Of a stretch of 64,000 bases of DNA, positions 16,081 to 26,068 are shown in pieces. Source of the stretch: an uncultured Marinoscillum sp. (lineage in GTDB: Bacteria > Bacteroidota > Bacteroidia > Cytophagales > MED-G16). The stretch's first letter is position 1. Every line of letters begins with the position of its first letter. The position numbers and the translations under genes were made by a program. A model generated the notes under the pieces. The model did not search any database. It was not told where the DNA came from and saw only the letters and a program-made list of their open reading frames with translations. Location of the stretch: the NCBI GenBank assembly GCA_902523065.1, contig CABYXZ010000004.1:62001-126000 (forward strand), in the 5' to 3' direction.

Positions 16081-17688
16081 ATGGCAGGAGGTGAAAGCCC
16101 AAGACAGAAAATGATTAACATGATGTATATCGTGTTAATCGCTATGTTAGCTTTAAATGTTGACACTAAGGTTTTGAAGAAGTTTATCATGATTAATGAT
16201 AGCTTCGAATCAACCAATTCCGAAAAGGTTATTGATAATTCAAAAAAAATTGAGTCAATAAAGTCAGCAGTAGAGGATTCAGGAAACAGAGATGAAGATG
16301 TTGCAGTCATGAAGTTGTCCGAGTCAGTTAGAGAAAAATCTAATGACCTTGTGAATTTTATGGGAGAGATCAAAAACACTATCATCGAAGAAACTGGAGG
16401 TAAAGATGCAAAAACTGGTATAAAAGGATATAAGAATATAGACTTTGTATATAGTTACATGCAAAAAGATGAAGATGGTAATGGACTTAGGTTTGGTGAT
16501 GAGCTTCAAAATCGTATAAATGATTTCTCATCATTTGTTCAGGACTCTGTTTATAAGGGTGATGAAAACTCTGGAATATATGATTTAGCAAGAAATGCTG
16601 ACCAGATACCAATGTATCAAGATGATCCGCCAACTGATCCATCATTTACCGCACTTAACTTTGGTTTTGGAACTTCCGCTGGGGCGGGACTTGCTACTAT
16701 AAGTCAACTTCAAGCTGATGTTATAAACTTGGAGATCAAAGCTCTAGATAAACTTGCTGCAACTGTTGGAGCAGCTGATTTAAAGTTTGATGTTGTTTCA
16801 CTTACTACTCTTCCAGAACAGAAAGTAGTTGCTGCAGGTGCTAAGTACAAAACTCAGTTATTTTTATCTGCTGCATCTTCTGCGATTGTACCAGTTATGA
16901 CTGCGGGTGGAGACACTTTAGAAGTTGCTAATGGAAGGGGTTCGTATGAGTTCATTGCTCAAGGAGGTCAGTATGATAGAGATGGTTTGTCCAAACAAAA
17001 TTATGTCGGTACTATAAGTGTTACTTTGCCTGGAGGAAGAGACACCACTTTTGTAGATACTGTTGAATACTTTGTTGCCAGACCTGTTATTCAGATTCAG
17101 TCTGCCTCAGTTCAAGCATTGTATCTTAACTGCGGAAATGAAATTCAGGTTAACGTTCCTGCTCTTGGCTCTGAGTATAACCCAACATTCTCTGCTAATG
17201 GAGGGGATGTTCAAAAAGGTTCAAAAGCTGGGCAAATAACTATAATTCCAAAATCTAAAAATGTTAACTTGAGAGTTAGCAATGCTGGTAACTTTATAGG
17301 ATCTCAAACATTTGGCGTAAGACAGATTCCTGCTCCAGAAATTAAGGCTAGGGTAAGGGGTAAAGACATTGACTTGAAAAATGGTATAGCTGCAAATACT
17401 CCTAGCTTCTCTTTAGATGCTGTAGCAGATGCTAGTTTTGCGGAGTTCTTACCAAAAGATGCTCGTTTTCAGGTTCGAGAAGCCGAGATAATTTTAGCTA
17501 GAGCTGGAAGGGGTGTCGCAACCAGAAGAATTAACACAAGAAATGTTAATTTGAATCAGCTACCTGGAAGAAGGAAGGGAGATAATATAGTTATTGAAAT
17601 AAAAAAGGTTGCTAGAGCTAATTTTAGGGGAGAAGTTGAAGATTTTAAAAACTTTGCTCCACGTGTTATAACTATACCACTAAATTGA
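16081..17688 (+). CDS. gldM: Gliding motility / T9SS motor protein GldM
   Basis: Partner of GldL: one N-terminal transmembrane helix and a long periplasmic stalk of stacked domains that transmits rotation to GldK/GldN. The conserved start MAGGESPRQKMINMMYIVLI is unmistakable, with the membrane helix at about residues 13-30. The helical D1-like region (about 35-225) is followed by beta-rich domains ending PLN. 535 residues, close to known GldM proteins. The gldN ATG follows one base after the stop, so the two are cotranscribed. Confidence 0.98.
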   Translation: MAGGESPRQKMINMMYIVLIAMLALNVDTKVLKKFIMINDSFESTNSEKVIDNSKKIESIKSAVEDSGNRDEDVAVMKLSESVREKSNDLVNFMGEIKNTIIEETGGKDAKTGIKGYKNIDFVYSYMQKDEDGNGLRFGDELQNRINDFSSFVQDSVYKGDENSGIYDLARNADQIPMYQDDPPTDPSFTALNFGFGTSAGAGLATISQLQADVINLEIKALDKLAATVGAADLKFDVVSLTTLPEQKVVAAGAKYKTQLFLSAASSAIVPVMTAGGDTLEVANGRGSYEFIAQGGQYDRDGLSKQNYVGTISVTLPGGRDTTFVDTVEYFVARPVIQIQSASVQALYLNCGNEIQVNVPALGSEYNPTFSANGGDVQKGSKAGQITIIPKSKNVNLRVSNAGNFIGSQTFGVRQIPAPEIKARVRGKDIDLKNGIAANTPSFSLDAVADASFAEFLPKDARFQVREAEIILARAGRGVATRRINTRNVNLNQLPGRRKGDNIVIEIKKVARANFRGEVEDFKNFAPRVITIPLN

Positions 17689-17689
17689 T

Positions 17690-18562
17690 ATGAAAAAACT
17701 AAGTACAACTTTTCTTCTTTTCGTTCTTTTATCGTTTACACCAGTTGACGAGGCCTATGCCCAGTCTGAGGTTTCAAACGGATACAATCCACTATCTTTA
17801 AGACAAGTTCACGAGTCGTATCTGATGTGGAAAAGGACTTTATGGAGAAGAGTTGACTTAATGGAAAAGCAAAACAAACCATTCTTTGCTATAAACAGAG
17901 AGTTATCTAAAGTTATTATTGAAGCTGTTCAAAATGGTGTGTTAATACCATACTCGAGTGACTCTGTAAATGATAGTAATATTATGGCAAGAGAAGATTT
18001 TCTCACAAATATACAGCAAGAAACATTTGAAGAAGATGATCCTTTTGGAGGAGGTTTTGAGGAGGATGATCCATTTGCAGTATTTGAGGAGGATGATCCA
18101 TTTGCAGAAGAAGAGGTTATAGAGGAAACGGGACCAGTATTTATACCAAACAGAGAATTTTCAATTTTTGAAATTAAAGAGGATTTGTATTTTGACAGGG
18201 TCCATTCTAGAATTTATTTTGATATTCAATCAATTTCTATGTATTTACCAGGGGATAGTTTTTACAACAACTCTGGTGTAGAGAAGCCAGTAGCCTCTTT
18301 TAGATTCATTGATTTATATAATTTATTTAAGTCAATGCCTAAGGAAGCTATTTGGTATAATGAAAGAAATATAGCACAGCATAAAAATCTTGGCGACGCA
18401 TTTCTTTTAAGGTTATTTAAGGGAATTATAGTGAAAGTTGCAAATGCTGATGACATAAGAGTGTCAGAGCTGTATAGTAAATCAAGAAAAGAGGGGATAA
18501 TGGCAAGCTTCAAGGTTGAGCAAGATCTGATGGAATGGGAAGCCAATCTGTGGGAATATTAG
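17690..18562 (+). CDS. gldN: Gliding motility / T9SS ring protein GldN
   Basis: Periplasmic protein of the GldN/PorN family that forms the outer-membrane-associated ring with GldK. A signal peptide spans residues 1-25 (cleavage after AYAQ). The conserved segments are YNPLSLRQVHESYLMWKRTL followed by W-R-R, IFEIKEDLYFDRVHSRIYFD and the C-terminal WEANLWEY. Unusually, residues 113-142 carry three copies of an acidic F-E-E-D-D-P-F unit in a linker before the second conserved block; two copies are identical at the DNA level. Length 290. The convergent uvrC ends 5 bases beyond. Confidence 0.97.
   Translation: MKKLSTTFLLFVLLSFTPVDEAYAQSEVSNGYNPLSLRQVHESYLMWKRTLWRRVDLMEKQNKPFFAINRELSKVIIEAVQNGVLIPYSSDSVNDSNIMAREDFLTNIQQETFEEDDPFGGGFEEDDPFAVFEEDDPFAEEEVIEETGPVFIPNREFSIFEIKEDLYFDRVHSRIYFDIQSISMYLPGDSFYNNSGVEKPVASFRFIDLYNLFKSMPKEAIWYNERNIAQHKNLGDAFLLRLFKGIIVKVANADDIRVSELYSKSRKEGIMASFKVEQDLMEWEANLWEY
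18026..18107 (+). repeat. In-frame acidic tandem repeat within gldN
   Basis: Three consecutive units encode FEEDDPFGGG, FEEDDPFAV and FEEDDPFAE. The last two share 25 identical bases (18056-18080 and 18083-18107, period 27). The first unit (from 18026) differs at several third positions. The repeat stays in frame and does not disturb the gene. Confidence 0.95.
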
Positions 18563-18567
18563 CATCA

Positions 18568-20373
18568 CTACTCTTCCAAGTATCTTAGAATATCAGCTGT
18601 CTTTTTTTGTCCAATAGTATCTTCTAAATCTTTTTTATTAGCTTTTTTAATACCTGCTATAGACCCAAACTTATTGATTAGTTTTAATCTTGTTTTCTCA
18701 CCAATTCCTGTTATACTTTCTATGCCTGACTTTAAGAAATTTTTACTCCTTAGGTCTTTGTGATAGTTTATTGCAAACCTATGTGCTTCATTCCTTATTT
18801 GTTGTAATAGTTTTAGGTAATATGATTTTTTATTTAGAAGTATAGGCATGCTATCATTAGGAAAGTATACTTCCTCAAGTTTTTTTGCTAAACCTATTAT
18901 GTTTGTTTTGTTGTAAATATTTAATTCTTTTAATGCTTCACAAGCAGAACTTAGTTGACCTTTTCCACCGTCAATTATTATAAGGTCGGGAAATGATAAA
19001 TTCTCATCTATAACTCTTTTGTATCGTCTGCTTATTACTTGCTTCATTGACTCAAAGTCGTCAGGTTTGTTAATATCTTTTATTTTATACCTTCTATATT
19101 CTTTCTTATTTGGGTAGCCATCCTGGAATGTAACAAGTGACGCTACTGTGTTGCTGCCTTGAATATTTGATATGTCATAACACTCAATATGAAAAGGAAT
19201 ATTTTTGAGGTTAAGTTTATTTTTGAGTTCAATTAGAACAGCTAATCTCTTAGATTTTCTTTCCTTCTTTTCATTGTAAAGATTCTTTTTAAAAAATAAA
19301 ATATTTTTAATGCTCATATCAATTAATTTCTTCTTTTCACCTCTTCTTGGGACATAGGTAGCAACATTTTCTCCCAAAATCTCATCCATCTTAATATTTG
19401 ATACAATTTCATTTTTATGACTATTATATTTAGACCTTATGTTAAAGACAATTTGCCTTAACTCAGAAATATCTTTAATTTTTTTTCTAAACTTAAAAGA
19501 ATCAGAACTTATAACAGTACCGTTCATTATTTTCATGTAATTGATGAAATAGAAATCTTCATCGTCAACAATACCAATCACATCAAGATTATTTTTTTTG
19601 TCGTTTACTATTATTGATTTTGATCTATAATTTTCAAGAAGTTGTATTTTTTCTTTGATTGATTGAGACTCTTCAAATTTTAATTTTTTAGAGTTATCAA
19701 TCATTTCTTTGTTTAATCTTTTTCTGATGTCATCAAATTTACCGTTCAATATATCTTTAGCATAATTGATATTTTTTAAGTAATCCTCTTCGGTAATAAA
19801 GCTTTCATCTTCTTGAATTGGATAATTCTTGAAACCAAGAATTAATGTCATACCATTTTTATTGTGGCACTTAAGATATATATCGTTGTCTTTGTCATTG
19901 ATTTGTTTTTGTGTGAAGTTATAGTTATCCGACCTAATTGGGTAGAGTGCTTTTATGACATTTAAAAGCTTATTTATTACTTTAACATTAGTGTAGGGAC
20001 CAAAGTAGTCAGACCCATCTTTAATAACTTTTCTAGTTAGAAAAACTCTAGGAAATCTTTCATTTTTAATACAGATCCATGGGTAAGTTTTATCGTCTCT
20101 CAGTAGTATATTATACTTTGGTTTATTCTTTTTAATTAATGAATTTTCAAGAAGAAGAGCGTCATGTTCTGAATCTGATATAATAAATTTTATGTCAGAT
20201 ACTTCATTTACTAGATTTTTTATCTTTCTATTAGCAATATTTTTTTGAAAATAACTTTTTACTCTCTTGCTGAGATCTTTGGATTTACCAACATATATAA
20301 TCTCTTTTCTTTGATTTATAAATTTATAAATACCAGGGGACCTTGGGAGTTCAACCTTTTGAATATCAATCAT
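18568..20373 (-). CDS. uvrC: Excinuclease ABC subunit UvrC
   Basis: Dual-incision nuclease of nucleotide excision repair. The N-terminal GIY-YIG domain starts at once (RSPGIYKFINQRKEIIYVGK, then SKDLSKRV). A UVR segment lies near residues 205-240, the RNase H-like domain contains IPFHIECYDISNIQGSNTVA and LIIIDGGKGQL, and a C-terminal helix-hairpin-helix follows (SITGIGEKTRLKLINKFGS). 601 residues is a normal length. The ATG overlaps the stop of the upstream penicillin-binding protein gene by one base (TAATG), so it is the last gene of a porW-ponA-uvrC operon. Confidence 0.99.
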   Translation of the reverse strand: MIDIQKVELPRSPGIYKFINQRKEIIYVGKSKDLSKRVKSYFQKNIANRKIKNLVNEVSDIKFIISDSEHDALLLENSLIKKNKPKYNILLRDDKTYPWICIKNERFPRVFLTRKVIKDGSDYFGPYTNVKVINKLLNVIKALYPIRSDNYNFTQKQINDKDNDIYLKCHNKNGMTLILGFKNYPIQEDESFITEEDYLKNINYAKDILNGKFDDIRKRLNKEMIDNSKKLKFEESQSIKEKIQLLENYRSKSIIVNDKKNNLDVIGIVDDEDFYFINYMKIMNGTVISSDSFKFRKKIKDISELRQIVFNIRSKYNSHKNEIVSNIKMDEILGENVATYVPRRGEKKKLIDMSIKNILFFKKNLYNEKKERKSKRLAVLIELKNKLNLKNIPFHIECYDISNIQGSNTVASLVTFQDGYPNKKEYRRYKIKDINKPDDFESMKQVISRRYKRVIDENLSFPDLIIIDGGKGQLSSACEALKELNIYNKTNIIGLAKKLEEVYFPNDSMPILLNKKSYYLKLLQQIRNEAHRFAINYHKDLRSKNFLKSGIESITGIGEKTRLKLINKFGSIAGIKKANKKDLEDTIGQKKTADILRYLEE

Positions 20374-22664
20374 TAAAAAATATCAGATGCCTTTATTTTT
20401 TGTATAATAGCGCCAGTTGTATCAGTTTCATTTTCTCCACTGTAAACTGAGCAATCTATCTCAACGTTTATTTGTTTTGTTGGTTTATCGAACCTACCTT
20501 TTTTGATATTAAGATCAGTATTTTTGTATACATTTAACATATATTCTTGCCAGATAGGCATCGCTGTTCTAGCTCCTTGTCCAAAAACCCAATCCCTGAA
20601 GTGAATACTTCTGTCATCTCCTCCAACCCATGCTCCAGAAACTAAGTTGTGCGTTACTCCAACAAACCAACCGTCAGATGCATTTTGTGTTGTACCAGTT
20701 TTTGCACCTACATCATTATCTGTTGTTAGCTCAGGATTTAAGCCTCTTGCAGTGCCTCCTTCTTCTTCTTTCGACCCCTTTAACATATGTAGCATAAGAA
20801 ATGCAGTCTCTTCACTTAAAGCCTCTTGTTTAGTAGGTATAAACTCTTGAATTAGATTACCATATTTATCTTCAATTCTTGAAATAAAAAATGGCTCTGT
20901 CCATATTCCTTTGTTAATGAATGTGCTGTATGCACCTACAAGATCAAATAACGATACGTCTCCACCAGCACCCAAACATACTGCAGGAACAGGGTCTAAT
21001 TTACTTTGTATTCCAAGTTTTTTAGCGTAGTTAACAACAGTTGTGGGAGATAGTTTTTTTGTCATAAATGCAGTTATAGAGTTTACTGATTTTGCCATAG
21101 CTTTTCTAAGAGTCATGGTTTCTCCAGTCCATTTACTATTATGATTATCTGGTCTCCAGTATGGAGGGTCTTGACCTGGCAACTCAAATACAACTGGCGC
21201 ATCAACTACTGGGTAGCATGGTGAGTAACCGTTATCTATAGCTGCAGCATAAACAATTGGTTTGAATGTTGATCCTGGTTGTCTTTTTCCTTGTTTTACG
21301 TGATCGTATTTAAAAAACTTATGATTTATACCTCCAACCCATGCTCTAATAAATCCAGTCTTTGGTTCGATGGATATAAATCCAGCTTGTAAAAAGTTTT
21401 TGTAATACCTAAGGGAATCCATTATACTTAACACTGTGTCAATCTCTCCGCCCCAGCTAAAAACTTTCATTTTTTTCTTTTCATTTAATAAATCAAATAC
21501 TTTAATAGAATCGTTTTCATTCTCTTTTAAAAGTGATTTATAGTAACGGGTTCTTTTAATTGTATTTTTTAAAAAGTCTTTAATCTCAAAGCCTTTTTCA
21601 TCAATCCACGGATTTTTTCCATCCCAGTGATCATCAAAAATTTGCTGAAGTCTACTCATCTGATTAGATACTGCATTTTCAGCAATTTCTTGCATTCGGC
21701 TATCTATCGTTGTATAAATTTTTAATCCATCTGAAAATAAATCGTAATCGTTCTCTCTTGCCCAGTTTATCAAATAATTTCTGACAACAGTTCTAAAGTA
21801 TGTTGCCTGACCTACATTTTGGTTCTCAACTTTGTACTTTAAGTTTAATCCTGAATATCTTAGTGTATCGTATTCTTCTCTGCTAATAACATCATATTTA
21901 AATAAATTATAAAATATTTCGGCTCTCTTTTCTATCGCATTATCAGGATTAAAATATGGATTATATTTTGTTGGCTTATTTAATAGACCTACAATAATTG
22001 ACGACTCGTTGAAATTAAGTTCGGAGGGTAACTTATCAAAGTATGTCTTTGCAGCAACTTTTATTCCGTAGGAATTACTTCCGTATTCAGCAGTATTGAG
22101 GTACATGGCTAGTATCTCTTTTTTTGTATAGAATTCTTCTAATTTTATAGAAACTATCCATTCCTTTACTTTTGATATTACTAGTCCAAGAAAAGGGACT
22201 CCACTTAATTTGCCTTTTTTCTCGCGCCTAATCTTGAAAAGATTTTTAGCTAGCTGTTGTGTTATTGTGCTACCACCCCCCTCTAATCCGCTCCCACCAA
22301 ATGTGAGAACATTTTTTGCAACACCGTAAGACGCTCTTACTAAACCCTTGAAATCAATTCCTGAATGATCATAAAACCTAATATCTTCCGTAACAAGTAG
22401 TGTAGTGATGAGTTCGTTTGAGAGTTCATTAAACTCTACGGGTGATCTATTATACCTAAAGTATTTACCTAACAGCAGATTGTCACTAGAATATAATTCC
22501 GAAGCAACATCTGATTCTGGTTTTTCAAGGTCTTGAAGACTTGGCATACCACCAAATAGGTTATAAGGGTTGTAATTTACTGAGGCTATAAATAATACTA
22601 TTGAAAAAATAAACAGGAAAAGAAGCACCCACAACCTGAATATATATTTTTTTATATTTTTCAT
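20373..22664 (-). CDS. Penicillin-binding protein 1A (class A, transglycosylase/transpeptidase)
   Basis: Bifunctional peptidoglycan polymerase. One membrane anchor lies at about residues 8-29. The GT51 transglycosylase domain has TEDIRFYDHSGIDFKG (catalytic Glu in the TED motif) and GGSTITQQLAKNLF. The transpeptidase domain has the acyl-serine motif STFK near residue 465, S-V-N in AKSVNSITAF, and K-T-G in GAKTGTTQNASDGW. 763 residues, usual for Bacteroidota PBP1A. It overlaps the upstream lipoprotein gene by 4 bases (ATGA) and uvrC by one base. Coupling to a PorW/SprE-like lipoprotein hints at coordination of secretion and wall synthesis, which is inference. Confidence 0.97.
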   Translation of the reverse strand: MKNIKKYIFRLWVLLFLFIFSIVLFIASVNYNPYNLFGGMPSLQDLEKPESDVASELYSSDNLLLGKYFRYNRSPVEFNELSNELITTLLVTEDIRFYDHSGIDFKGLVRASYGVAKNVLTFGGSGLEGGGSTITQQLAKNLFKIRREKKGKLSGVPFLGLVISKVKEWIVSIKLEEFYTKKEILAMYLNTAEYGSNSYGIKVAAKTYFDKLPSELNFNESSIIVGLLNKPTKYNPYFNPDNAIEKRAEIFYNLFKYDVISREEYDTLRYSGLNLKYKVENQNVGQATYFRTVVRNYLINWARENDYDLFSDGLKIYTTIDSRMQEIAENAVSNQMSRLQQIFDDHWDGKNPWIDEKGFEIKDFLKNTIKRTRYYKSLLKENENDSIKVFDLLNEKKKMKVFSWGGEIDTVLSIMDSLRYYKNFLQAGFISIEPKTGFIRAWVGGINHKFFKYDHVKQGKRQPGSTFKPIVYAAAIDNGYSPCYPVVDAPVVFELPGQDPPYWRPDNHNSKWTGETMTLRKAMAKSVNSITAFMTKKLSPTTVVNYAKKLGIQSKLDPVPAVCLGAGGDVSLFDLVGAYSTFINKGIWTEPFFISRIEDKYGNLIQEFIPTKQEALSEETAFLMLHMLKGSKEEEGGTARGLNPELTTDNDVGAKTGTTQNASDGWFVGVTHNLVSGAWVGGDDRSIHFRDWVFGQGARTAMPIWQEYMLNVYKNTDLNIKKGRFDKPTKQINVEIDCSVYSGENETDTTGAIIQKIKASDIF

Positions 22665-25117
22665 TTCACGTAGAATAACTCAAATTCCCTATAATTTTTT
22701 GATTTAAATATTAAATTCATATTCTTCTCACTGGCAACAAAATTAGCATTTACTTTCATATCTTCATCAACAATTGACTCATTGAATTTTTTGTAAAGAG
22801 TTTCAGCATCAAAAAGATTCTCATAGGCAATAATATCAATAAAAATGCCATCCATTAAAAAAAAGCTCTTTCTAAAATATTTTTTGTTCATATCTAATAA
22901 TACTTTGTCAAGATTCTCATAATAATCAGGTGATTCCGTATCATTCTTTATAAGACCAAAAAAATACCTACTACCAATATTTTCATTAAATTTTGGTAGT
23001 CCACTATAAATAAACTCTTGATGCACTCTTTCAGCTGATTTAAGTAAATTATTTGCATACTCAACAGCTGATTTATCGGTCGCATCATCTAAAAAATAAC
23101 TAAGCTCATACTGAAGTGAGAAGTTTCCTTCTTTCTTTCCAATAGCAATAGATTTAAGTAGAAGAATGTTTTGAAAGAAATTATTCTTATCATATAATGT
23201 AGATAGAGAATCAACAATGTTTATAACTGTAATATTTTTGTTTTTAGATAATTTTTGATAAAGTTCTCTGTAGGTATCTAATAAGAAGTTATATTCTTGA
23301 AATTCTTCAATTTCGTAGTTAGGGTTTTTTATTAGCTTAGCAAATATTGAATTTGAGAATTCATCAAGTATTTTATTTTTATAATAATCACTATTTTCTG
23401 CAATTAAGAAAAGTTGATAGAATATATCAGGCTTTTTTTCTGAATTAGGAAAGCGTCGAATAAAATCTTCATAAATTTCTATGCCTTTTCCCTCTTCGTT
23501 TAGCTTTTGAATATATATTCTTCCAACCTCTGACATAGCCATTTCTGTGTCCTTATTTAATTTATTTTGTGTTTCTTCGTCAAACGGGATCTTACTATAA
23601 AACTCATCATACTTCGTGGATTCTGAATTATCGGAAGTGGTTGAAGATTTTTCTTCAAGAGAAACTTCAGTTTTTATAGCTGATGAAAGTTGAGCTTTTG
23701 AAATTAACCTCCAATTATCAACTAAATCTCTATTCCCCCAAATTCTTTGGAATTCAGATACTCCTGAACTAACTATCATGGGATTGTCAAAATACCAAGA
23801 ACCCTCATTTGAACTTGTTTTAATAATTGAAGGTTCTTCAAAGTTTGTGGAATTATTATTTATAGATTCACTTAACCTTTTATTCTTCTTATTCTCATCT
23901 TTTATTTTATTATTTATTAACATATTAATTTCTTCTTCTGAAAGTTTTGTGAGTCCGATTAGACTATCATTTTCTGATATGATATTCAGATTTTTTACTA
24001 GTTCATTTAGTGTTTCACTTCTTTCTTTTATTTCATCATAAAACCTATTCTCTCTATTGATATTTACTATTGCACTGTCATAATATTTTTGAGATTGTTC
24101 ATAATCATTTTTTTCTTCGTAAAATATTTTTGCTATTTCTAGATATGAATTAAATAAGATTTCTTTATCGATCTCATTTTTTCTGACTGCCTTTTTAAAG
24201 TTTATGATAGCATCCTCAAATCTGTTGTTATTTAAATAATATTTAGCTAGCTCATAATAAATCCTATCTTGATAGTTTAGATTTTTTTTATCTCTTAATA
24301 ACTTTTGAAACTCTTTTAGTGTTTTGTCCTCCTGAGATATATCGTTTGTTTTTGCAATGAATATTTTTGCCATAAATCCCATGTTTATGTTAGGGTTGTT
24401 TTTAAGACATTTTTTAAAATATTCCTTTGATTGATTGGGTTTGTTTTTTTTGAAGTACAGTTGACCAATAGCAAAATATACTTTATTAGCTAAATCTCTT
24501 TTTAAATTAAGTTTATCCAGTTTTTCGAGAATGGATAATATTTTTTCATCATCATTTAGAATTTTAAATAGATGATATGAGTTTTTATAGTATTCAATTT
24601 TAAGATTTTCATTCATCTCTCTGTTTGTTAAGAACTTGTCAACTTCTTGAGCAGAGTTATAATCTTTGTTTTCAGTGTATGCCCTTAGAAGATAAACTAA
24701 AGCCATGGTGTTGGCCTCATTATTATTTGACTTTGAGTTTACATATTTTAAAGTTGTTATGGCTTCTTTTAAGTTTAAGTTTAATAGTCTTGATTTTCCG
24801 ATTAACGCATAACTAGGATAAACATATTTTGATGTTGTTTGTCTCTGAATTAATATGGATAATTTCTCTATACTGTTTTGGGTTCTTTCTTGAATGCTAG
24901 AAACTTGATTTGTATCAATTTTGTAAGTTAAATCAATTAGACTATCGAAGCCTTGATTTAAGTTTTTCTCGTAATCCTCTTCAATATTTTTTATTTCTTC
25001 ATTAGCAATGAAATATGCATTGTATCTTGCTGTTGTATCGTCATAAATAGTCTTAACAATTGAATTACAAGAAGAAAGGAAAATAAACGTTATGAAAATT
25101 AAATATGATTTTTTCAT
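22661..25117 (-). CDS. TPR lipoprotein, PorW/SprE-like T9SS accessory protein
   Basis: A large 818-residue lipoprotein. The lipobox L-S-S-C17 ends a short signal peptide, and an early motif DDTTARYNAYF resembles the start of the PorW/SprE family of type IX secretion lipoproteins. Residues about 100-400 are packed with TPR-like helical pairs (for example YFKKNKPNQSKEYFKKCLKN and KYYLNNNRFEDAIINFKKAV). A low-complexity Glu/Ser/Asn linker follows at about 400-540, then more helical repeats. Length and architecture fit SprE. Position next to a class A penicillin-binding protein and 4 kb from gldN supports the call. Confidence is high for a TPR lipoprotein, moderate for PorW/SprE. Confidence 0.75.
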   Translation of the reverse strand: MKKSYLIFITFIFLSSCNSIVKTIYDDTTARYNAYFIANEEIKNIEEDYEKNLNQGFDSLIDLTYKIDTNQVSSIQERTQNSIEKLSILIQRQTTSKYVYPSYALIGKSRLLNLNLKEAITTLKYVNSKSNNNEANTMALVYLLRAYTENKDYNSAQEVDKFLTNREMNENLKIEYYKNSYHLFKILNDDEKILSILEKLDKLNLKRDLANKVYFAIGQLYFKKNKPNQSKEYFKKCLKNNPNINMGFMAKIFIAKTNDISQEDKTLKEFQKLLRDKKNLNYQDRIYYELAKYYLNNNRFEDAIINFKKAVRKNEIDKEILFNSYLEIAKIFYEEKNDYEQSQKYYDSAIVNINRENRFYDEIKERSETLNELVKNLNIISENDSLIGLTKLSEEEINMLINNKIKDENKKNKRLSESINNNSTNFEEPSIIKTSSNEGSWYFDNPMIVSSGVSEFQRIWGNRDLVDNWRLISKAQLSSAIKTEVSLEEKSSTTSDNSESTKYDEFYSKIPFDEETQNKLNKDTEMAMSEVGRIYIQKLNEEGKGIEIYEDFIRRFPNSEKKPDIFYQLFLIAENSDYYKNKILDEFSNSIFAKLIKNPNYEIEEFQEYNFLLDTYRELYQKLSKNKNITVINIVDSLSTLYDKNNFFQNILLLKSIAIGKKEGNFSLQYELSYFLDDATDKSAVEYANNLLKSAERVHQEFIYSGLPKFNENIGSRYFFGLIKNDTESPDYYENLDKVLLDMNKKYFRKSFFLMDGIFIDIIAYENLFDAETLYKKFNESIVDEDMKVNANFVASEKNMNLIFKSKNYREFELFYVK

Positions 25118-25186
25118 CTTTTAATTTAAACATTATACAAACGATATCATTAAATAATTATTTTTATAAATAAAATAAAGTTACAA

Positions 25187-26032
25187 TTGAAAAATAAAAG
25201 ATTAAACTGGTTAAAAAATCGATTAGAGATAGTCTTTAGAAACAAAAGGGATTTTAAGGATATTTCGGTCTACGAATTCTCTAACTTAAATTTAATTTTT
25301 ACATTAATAATTTGTCTTGTTACCATCTTTTCTATTTCATTTTTCTTGTCTACAACAATATTAAGTAAGTGGTTTGATCCTAGATACGTTGAGAGAAAAG
25401 CAAATGAGGAGTTGATTCGATTGTCCAATGCCATTGATTCTCTTCAATATGAATCAAAAATTAAAGATCAGTATATTGAAAATATAATGGTCATATTATC
25501 AGGTGGTGAAAACAATAAACTGGAGCTTTCCTCACAAGAAAATAAATTAGAAATTTCTGATGTAACAAACAGTTATTCAGCAATTGACTCTTTTTTCCGG
25601 AAAGAATTTGAAAATAATTTATCACTCTCAGAAATTATTAATACTACTAACATAAATCAAGATATACTATTGATGCCACCTGTATCTTCAGGCATCATAT
25701 CATCAGCCTACGATCCTAACAAAGGTCATTTTGGAGTGGATTTTGTTTGTAAGGAGGAGGAACCAATTAAGTCTACACTTGATGGAACAGTACTGTTTTC
25801 ATCATGGACAAAGGATAGCGGTTATGTAATTAGTATTATTCATCCAAATAACTTAATATCTGTATATAAACACAACTCTAGGGTATTTGTAGAGCCAGGA
25901 CAGTCTGTTAAAACTGGTGACGTGATCTCAATTATCGGTAATACAGGTGAATTATCGACCGGCCCACATTTGCATTTTGAGCTATGGTTAAACGGTAAAT
26001 CAATAAATCCTTCTGAATTTATTTCATTATAA
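25187..26032 (+). CDS. M23 family metallopeptidase (LytM-like, membrane-anchored)
   Basis: Probable peptidoglycan endopeptidase or divisome/shape regulator. One membrane helix lies at about residues 34-54, a short coiled-coil at about 65-90, and the C-terminal peptidase M23 domain at about 165-281. The zinc site is intact: H-F-G-V-D gives the first His and Asp, and H-L-H-F-E near the end gives H-x-H. Translation appears to start at TTG (25187), since no in-frame ATG or GTG precedes it before a stop at 25151. A bactofilin gene follows 36 bases downstream, a pairing seen in cell-shape modules of other bacteria. Confidence 0.93.
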   Translation: MKNKRLNWLKNRLEIVFRNKRDFKDISVYEFSNLNLIFTLIICLVTIFSISFFLSTTILSKWFDPRYVERKANEELIRLSNAIDSLQYESKIKDQYIENIMVILSGGENNKLELSSQENKLEISDVTNSYSAIDSFFRKEFENNLSLSEIINTTNINQDILLMPPVSSGIISSAYDPNKGHFGVDFVCKEEEPIKSTLDGTVLFSSWTKDSGYVISIIHPNNLISVYKHNSRVFVEPGQSVKTGDVISIIGNTGELSTGPHLHFELWLNGKSINPSEFISL

Positions 26033-26068
26033 TTAATATTGCATTAAGACTAATTAAATTTTATATCA

